Shown: in pieces, positions 57,700 through 64,000 of the stretch
Position numbering within the stretch: the stretch's first letter is position 1
Layout of the letters: each line of letters opens with the position of its first letter
Assembly: GCA_014058105.1 (NCBI GenBank)
Contig: JACGCM010001217.1
Location: forward strand, 868,001 to 932,000
Length of the DNA: 64,000 nucleotides
Direction: 5' to 3'
Source: Kingdonia uniflora
Taxonomy: Eukaryota; Streptophyta; Magnoliopsida; Ranunculales; Circaeasteraceae
Translations under genes and position numbers: made by a program
The notes under the pieces: generated by a model
The model's input: the letters and a program-made list of their open reading frames with translations, nothing else
What the model was told of the DNA's origin: nothing
The model's database searches: none

Positions 57700-59067
57700 T
57701 GGAGATTCGAACATTCATCTTCGGGAGGACCAGTTTGATTTGTGAACCGCCTTTCGGAGGGTTGCCAGTGCTCCCTTTGGAGCGCTTTTGGTCACCCTGA
57801 TCCTCCTTTGGTTCAGTGCTTCAATATGTGGATGGACCTTTCATGGTAAGGACAGATTTAGTAGATTTATGGCTTTCAAACATCATCCTTTCCAGGTCGA
57901 CTTATCTTTTGATCTTGGTGATCATATCTTCCAAAGTCACAGGTTTGTTGAGGAAGAGGCGTTCTTTGGTTTTGTAGTCGGGCTGGAGCGCATTGGTGAA
58001 AGCAGTTATAACGGTTTTCTGATGGAGATTGTCTACTTTACGCATGAGTTCCAGAAACTTCTTTGCAAAGGCCTCGAGCTTCTCTCCCTGTGACTGTTTG
58101 AGACTGATAAGAGAATACACATTTTATTCTTTATTTCTATTGTGAGCATATGTCTTGATGAATTGTTTATGCAGCTGGCCGAATGTGTATATGGAGTCTT
58201 CAGGTAGAGAGTGAAACCATCGGAACGGTTCCTCTTGTAGAATTGTGCCGAATAGAGAATAAAAAATGTAGTTGAGATTGGAGTACAACCCCAATAAATT
58301 ACGGTATTGTTGAATGTGCTCTTTTTGGTTAGTACCCTTGTGTTTGCGAATTTTCGAAGTATGGAAACCTTTCGGTATTTCCATATCGGATAGTTTTTTG
58401 GCAATTGGACTTCCTTGTAACTTGGTAAGGTCGTCGGTAGTGCCCATAACTTATGCTTCAATCAACTCCTTAATACGCTGATCTATATGATCTTTTATGA
58501 CATAATGATGTATCGGTTGAGTGGCTTGATGAGGAGGTTATGGATTGGAAGTACTAGTACTTTCACTCAAATGATCTCATGCTGGAAATCGAGGTTGAGA
58601 TCGCTGCCCTTTCTCTTGACGTATGGAAAATCGGTGACCTCGACTGATCTCAGAGTGAACTTTACCACCCAAATAAATGGAAGGTTGAGGTTCATGGTAA
58701 ATATTTTTGGAAATAACTTTACTGATGGCTCATCGAGGTCCCAACCTTTCCCGTGCAGAAACATGGGAGGCTTCTGGCAATTGATAGCGATCTCTTGTTC
58801 AAGGAGCCTGTTAAGTATTTTGCAAAGCTTGCAAAGCAGTCTACATTGTTGTCATATGGTCTTCATGTCATTTAAGCATTGTTAAGCGATCTTGTTGTTT
58901 GGCATCGAGCTTTTTCTCACGGAGATCTCGGTCAAGAGTTAATTGACATTTGAGCTAATTGTGCTTCTTTATTTCAGTGTTGAGATTTGCCCTTTGCTCT
59001 GTAAGTTGTTCCGGCTTAACTGAAAGACCGAGCTTGATTTTGGTTGTTGGTCATCTAGAAGTGACCA
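57700..59067 (-). pseudogene. Tat-element gag, broken
   Basis: Probable start near 59067. The capsid-like part at 58447-57902 is readable: MEIPKGFHTSKIRKHKGT, EEPFRWFHSLPEDSIYTFGQ, then SLKQSQGEKLEAFAKKF, typical of Tat/Athila gag. Several stops. Confidence 0.75.
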
Positions 59068-59134
59068 TGATTGAAATTTGTAGTAGAAGAAAAGTATGCC
59101 TTGGAATTAGCTCTTTCCCACAGGCGGCGCCAAA

Positions 59135-59707
59135 TGTAATGGCTTAATTCCGTAAGCTCGAAGTGGCTTGGAATTAGCTCTTACACCAATGTACCTTTGA
59201 TAAAAATTTGATAGAAAACAAGAAATAACATAGGTGATTTAGCCTGTAAAACCTTTAAATAGGTAAAAATCCATGACCTCTAATTGAAGGTTTTTGTAAT
59301 AGTGATTTTTATTGCTTGAGGCTGATATCTTATTACAAGTGATCTCTTAACTTAAAAATGTTTGATCTTGTGAATAAGAAGCTTTTGAGAATCTAGAAAA
59401 TGTAGTTTTCTTGGTGATTTTTCATATATTTTTTGGGTCCATGTCTCTTCTGGAACTTTTTCTTTATATAGGCCTTCTCTGCAGTTCTTCATCATGCAGA
59501 AGTACGTTCTCCGAACAATGTGGCTAGTGGTGGTTAACTGAGTAACTGTTAAGTTCATGAGAGACATGTGGCTTTGACTTGTTCAGGCTTTTTTGTTTGA
59601 GCTCGACACACGTTTTTCATCAGTTCGGGGAGTAGGTGGCAATGTTGACTATTGAAGTCATGTGGAGATAGCTCGATTTTGGTAAGGTCGAGGGGTAGGC
59701 CCATGCA
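59135..59707 (-). repeat. 5' LTR of Tat element
   Basis: In minus direction it starts TGCATGGGCCTACC and ends ATTACA two bases before the primer site TGGCGCC. It shares about 100 bp with 34540-34659. A TATA-like TATATAAAG (minus) lies near 59470. Confidence 0.6.
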
Positions 59708-60204
59708 GTAGCAATGAGTGGTAGAGGGGTTTGGGGAGCTGTCGGGGGTTGTGTGAAGTGCTGGGGAGAGGCAACACAAAGGTGAATGGCGGAGCGAACT
59801 CGATTTGGTGTGGAAGAGAAGAGGAGAGAAGATGGTTGGTTGTTTTTGTTTGTTTGGCCAAAAACTGGGAAGTTTACTTCTCTTCTCACCAAAACTGGGA
59901 AGTTAACTATTCTTCTCACCACTTCATAGGGTTGACCGAAAAACAAATAGGCCCTTAAAGGGAGAACAATGTTCTATGTTGTAAAAGTTGGCTCGAGAAA
60001 GTAATTATGGCCTATGTTGTACGTAAAAAGTTGGGTCGTTAAGGAAAAAAACAACGAAAGTTATGAGAATAAATACTACTTTATGCAAACTTTACAAAAT
60101 CAGACCCAGGGAACAATAAATTCCAAAATCGATACTGGCAAGAAGAAAATCTAATTTTGCCCCTACTAAAGTTGTAATATTACAGCAGACAACAACCTGT
60201 TTTT

Positions 60205-60300
60205 GGGCTCCACAAGTACGAATGTCACATCCAAAATAATAAAAAATTATAAAACTCATTTAAAACTATTATATCAAGCCACGTGTTATTACCATTTGTT
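60205..60300 (+). repeat. 'ctccacaagta' repeat, copy 1
   Basis: Order of blocks: 'gggctccacaagtacgaatg', an AT-rich 'aataataaaaaat' run, 'catttaaaa', then 'gccacgtgt'. Copies 2 and 3 keep this order. Confidence 0.7.
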
Positions 60301-60539
60301 CTTTATCATTTGTTAAGAAAAATGTTGTCATCATAACACCAACAATCAATGTCATTTGTTAAGGAATATTTGTCAATTTTTTCCCCAAAACTTTATCATT
60401 TTCTCAGATATCTGTCATTTATATTCCTGTAAGTTTCATATTTGTTCAGTATTGGATGTCATTTGTACAACATGACGTTGTCATTTGTTCAATAAAATGT
60501 TACATGTTTCAAAATGTCACCTATTTTTTACAAGCACGT

Positions 60540-60655
60540 GGGATCCACAAGTATAAATGTCTCTTATGAAATAATAATAATTTTTTTTAATCATTTAAAA
60601 ATGTATTATTATGCCATGTGTGTTTAAATTTAATTCCTCGATGTACGTGTAAGGC
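60540..60655 (+). repeat. 'ctccacaagta' repeat, copy 2
   Basis: Same block order as copy 1, followed by 'aaatttaattcctcgatgta', which is also present in copy 3. Confidence 0.7.
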
Positions 60656-61293
60656 AGACACTGCCATCGTCTCATACATTATTTATCATTTGTTTTGGGA
60701 TAGTTTATCCTGCCTTGTACCAGATTTGTTATTTATAAGAAGGCAGACTCTGTCACCAATTCTGTTACTATTTCCCATCGTTTATGGTTATGTATCACGT
60801 GCGGTTCACAGTAGTTCATCTGGTTTTTGGCACCAAATGCGATCCCGATTCATCGAACAGTTTCTTCTTCTTACTTGATCACAAAAACTGTCCCGATTAT
60901 TTGTCACAAACCGTTTGTGTGACTACTGCCTACCAAGTGTTTGATTAAAGTCTGGTACTTCTTGGGCATTGAGGAAATGATGGTACTCTACTCCTGTAGA
61001 TGGTACTCTACTCTACTTTACTCATGGAACAAATGATGGCAAATCGTCTGTGCGGCTGCTGCCAACCAAACTATGCCATTTATTTAGTAAAACTCTAGCA
61101 TTCTTTCAGAGACTTATGACATTTGGTTATAGTTAGTTGTCATTATCAATACTGATTTTCCCATTTGTTCAGTCTTCTTTGTCATTTACTTTATGCTAAC
61201 TTTTCCATTTGTACAAAAAAATATTAACTGCTTGAATATTACAGTTGGTTTATAGGCCGTGGGCTCCACATGTAAGGCTACAAGTAAGGTTGT

Positions 61294-61410
61294 GGGCTCC
61301 ACAAGTACGAATGTCACTTCCTCAATAATAATAATAAAAAATTCAAATCATTTAAAAATTTATTATCACGCCACATGTCCAAATTTAATTCCTTGATGTA
61401 CTCACGTCAT
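61294..61410 (+). repeat. 'ctccacaagta' repeat, copy 3
   Basis: Same block order. Closest to copy 2 at its right end ('aaatttaattccttgatgta'). Confidence 0.7.
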
Positions 61411-61823
61411 TACATTTGAAGACGTGTATGACATATACTGTCACCATCAGTTCTATTATTTGGCATTTGTTTAGTGTTGTTTAGGGTTAGGTAACATGTG
61501 CGATTCACACGAGTTTGTCTGGCTTTTAATGTCAAAAACCATCTCCATTCCTCAAATACTTTCTTCTTACACAATGACTGTAAAGACCACAAAAATTGTC
61601 TCGATTCTATACATCGTGTGTGTGATTTACAACCGTAAAAACTGTCCCGGCCGCACAAACCATTTTCTCTCAATTATCGTGATTATACATATTGTGTGTG
61701 TGCGATTTTAGTGTTATTTTCATAGAAAATCTTCTGTGTGACTACTGCCTACCAAGTGCTTGATTAAAGTCTGGTTAACTACTGCCTCTAAGTATTTGAT
61801 TAAAGTCTATTTTTTCTTTCACA

Positions 61824-63968
61824 ATGAAGTCTGATAAAGAAGTGAATGAGCAATTTGATGAAGAGAACCAAATGCAGGAGGGTGGAGCCATGAAAGGCAC
61901 CTCTAATGCTAAAAATTATACCTCTCAGTGTATAAGTGTGAGGATTCACAAAATATTTGTTGCTCTGCCTGAAGAAGAGAAGGGTGCTCTTTGTACCACC
62001 TGCTTTACACCGTTACTACTGATTGATCAAATAGCAATGATGTAGACATTGGTGGTAAAAATATTCGATCGCCATCTTGGTGATATGAAGTTCCAATTTG
62101 GGGGGACAATAATTCAGATGAAGCCCATTAATGTTTGCTTGATTTTGGGGCTACGTGTCTCTCCTATTACAGATGAGTTTTTATTTGTTGATCTTAAGCA
62201 TATAACGAATTTCAGAATAAGGCGATTCCCCAAAAAGAAGAATACATATGGGTTGAAGGAAATTGATGGGGATTTAAAACAGGCAAAGTTGGAAAGACAT
62301 CATGGTATGGTTATAATTTGTCATTTGTTTGGTCTACTTTATCATCATTCTTCATTGTATTTGTCACCCCAATTTTTTTGTATTGTATTTATCATTTTTG
62401 GGTCATTATTTTCTAAGGTTCTTATCATTACATTGTATTTTTTTGGCATTTTTTTACCCATTCTTATTCTTAGCCGTGTGTGATTTTGTTTTGCAGACGA
62501 AGTTCTTAGATTAAATTTGTTAAAAATTATACTATTCTTTCTCCTCCCGAACAAGGGGAGAAATGTTGAGGTAAAATATATTGATCTGGTAGATTATCTA
62601 GTAGAGTTCAACAGATTTTTCTGGGGCGAGCAAGTCTATAGTTTCTTGTGGAGTTAAATAGTAGAGTTTGCCAAATATCGATCAGCCGTTGATAAAAAAT
62701 CAAAAAAAGATTTATCACTGCACAGATGTACCTGGATTTTAATGATATAGAATTTCCTCTCTATTCCTTGCCTAATGTTTCCAAGAATTCATGAATCTAA
62801 ACATTTGTTCCCTAAGCTACAAGGATGGAGGATGACATCCTTTAAGCCTCACCAAATTATGACGTTTAAAAAGTTTTTTGCTAACCCTAACTTGCTTGTA
62901 ATAACTATAAAGGCGTCTGAGACTGACATGCAACAAAAACTTGTGTAAGAGGCTATGGTAATCTTCCATTCTTTGTATGAATGATTCATTTTATTGCTTC
63001 CTTGTCATTTAATTTAGGTGTCGTATCATTTTATTTGCTTAGGTTTGGCATTTTTTATCCTCTTCTTGTCATTTGTTTGATTTCTTTATCTGTCATTTCC
63101 CCTTTTATTATTAAGTCTCTTTTTGTCATCTGTTTTATGCATATTGTCATTGTTAGACTTTTTTCTGTTATTTCTAAATTGCTTTTTGTCATCGTCATCT
63201 TTTTGAATATTTCAGAGAAATCACATCGAGGCACTCGCAATCGGCGATACGCCTGCAATCGAACCACCTGTAGTCGGTGCACTGTAATTGGCAACAGTTC
63301 TTCTGCCACTGAGATCAGATCTGTAGTGGTTAAGGTATGCTTTCAGTTGGAGGACCATGGTAAAATATATCAGAACTATGGTAAAATGTTAGAACTAATT
63401 TTGATGTCTATAGTTAGAGATAATACTCTACCACTTGGAGATGGTACTCTATTCATTGGGCAGTACCAGTTCTCTACTCCTAAGAAAACTGCAAAACACA
63501 AGCAAGAAGAAGAAGGTAATGGGAAAGAAGATGGGAAAAGGAAGAAGGCAGAGTCGAGAACCTGGCAAAAATAGCTCTAACAAAAAAATCAAAAGATTGA
63601 AGAGAAAAAAAAGGTAAGGGAGAAAGGGAGAAGGAAAAAGAAGAACATGGAAAGAAATGCAAGACTAATGTCAACAAGAAGAACAAGAAGACAGAAAAAA
63701 CTGATGCGCCACTGAAGAACAAGTTAAAGGCACAAAGAAAAAAGCTCTCATTGATGAACTATTAGATCATGTCCTACTGATCTAATTGAAAAACTTAATC
63801 CCCAAGATCCCAAAGAAGGGCTTGGGTGATAGAGCGCCAAGGAAGAGACATGCAGAATTCCCAGAACTTGATGAAATTAAATCAACTGTAGAAAATTTAA
63901 TTCAACAAGTAACCCCTGAAGAGGGATTGGAGGTGGTAAAAGATTTAATGGTACATGATGAAGTTTAA
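61824..63968 (+). pseudogene. Decayed plant-mobile-domain/DUF1985-like gene (several exons)
   Basis: Exon 1 from ATG 61824 (MKSDKEVNEQFDEENQ) with an in-frame TAG at 62043, then KIFDRHLGDMKFQFGGTIIQ and ICLILGL-type text (VCLILGLRVSPI) to a donor near 62306. Exon 2 starts at 62497 and reads LLPNKGRNVEVKYIDLVDYL to a stop at 62654. Exon 3 (about 62765-62956) has GWRMTSFKPHQIMTFKKFF, with a stop near 62948. Later parts (63335-63573) are a coiled, then very Lys-rich tail, and more Lys-rich frame runs to the window edge. Genes of this kind travel in plant transposons, often next to an Ulp1-type protease, which would lie beyond the window if present. Confidence 0.6.
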
Positions 63969-64000
63969 GTTGAGAGGGAAGTAAATTTGGAAGCGATATC

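Larger units (their letters stand above)
34540..59707 (-). mobile_element. Ty3/gypsy Tat-type element, decayed, with nested copia
   Basis: Runs on minus: 5' LTR (59707-59135), primer site TGGCGCC (from 59132, Asp-type as in Tat/Athila elements), gag, protease, RT, RNase H, integrase (interrupted at 53982/42691 by a copia element), then a long 3' region with an antisense accessory ORF (37580 onward), a purine tract (GCGAGGGGGTGAT, minus, near 34670) and an LTR fragment from 34659. Such antisense ORFs after pol are known in Tat-lineage elements. Without the copia insert it would be about 13.9 kb. Many stops; the 3' LTR is only partly recognisable. Confidence 0.75.
59708..61823. other. Repeat-rich non-coding region
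   Basis: No supported gene. From about 60270 the motif TCATTTGT recurs many times, and three divergent copies of a 100-bp block are present (see next entries). It is probably the 5' non-coding part of the transposon that carries the gene at 61824. Confidence 0.5.

Noticed and set aside
63480..63722. Minus-strand Phe/Ser-rich open frame near the right edge
   Set aside because: It is the reverse shadow of the Lys/Glu-rich tail of the + strand gene.

Overview
The window is nuclear DNA of a flowering plant, most likely a eudicot. It holds two intact intron-bearing host genes, both recognisable from Arabidopsis relatives, and a large nested pile of plant transposable elements (Ty3/gypsy, Ty1/copia, Mutator-like, MITEs). 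No bacterial, organellar, rRNA, tRNA or CRISPR features were seen.

Host genes. (1) An ABCG14-type half-size ABC transporter lies on + at 2614-5365 (5 exons, 642 codons). Its second intron needs a GC-AG splice pair. (2) The plastid sigma factor SIG2 lies on - from 32746 down to 5680 (7 exons, 577 codons, all GT-AG, frame preserved throughout). The genes converge, with 314 bp between stop codons. SIG2 is stretched to 27 kb because its fifth intron (29033 to 6509, 22.5 kb) is filled with transposons.

Inside SIG2 intron 5, in + order: a Ty3 chromovirus with 219-bp LTRs (7109-17279), interrupted by a second Ty3 element (7945-13497, CACAC target duplication); a gene-fragment repeat; a MITE (17855-23822) split by a 5.6-kb Mutator-like element (17972-23554, 94-bp TIRs, 9-bp target duplication) that carries a broken transposase plus two extra + strand genes; a second gene-fragment copy; a 750-bp MITE (25308-26057); and a 2.2-kb non-autonomous LTR element (26759-28961, CATAC duplication). 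All three LTR elements in the intron run antisense to SIG2.

Beyond SIG2: a promoter/MITE stretch, then a long decayed Ty3 element of Tat type on - (about 34540-59707, Asp-type primer site) with a spliced-looking antisense accessory ORF (37580 onward). Its integrase is cut by a SIRE-like Ty1/copia element on + (42696-53977, LTRs of exactly 1065 bp) that has a third, nearly intact ORF after pol. From 59.7 kb to the end there is repeat-rich DNA and a decayed intron-containing gene of the plant-mobile-domain/DUF1985-like kind.

Most striking signal: palindromic TTCGAA hexamers at fixed 20/30-bp spacing (whole helical turns) form arrays in the LTRs of both an unrelated Ty3 and a Ty1/copia element, and a further copy sits with a TATA box ahead of the copia third ORF. 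This looks like a shared regulatory module.
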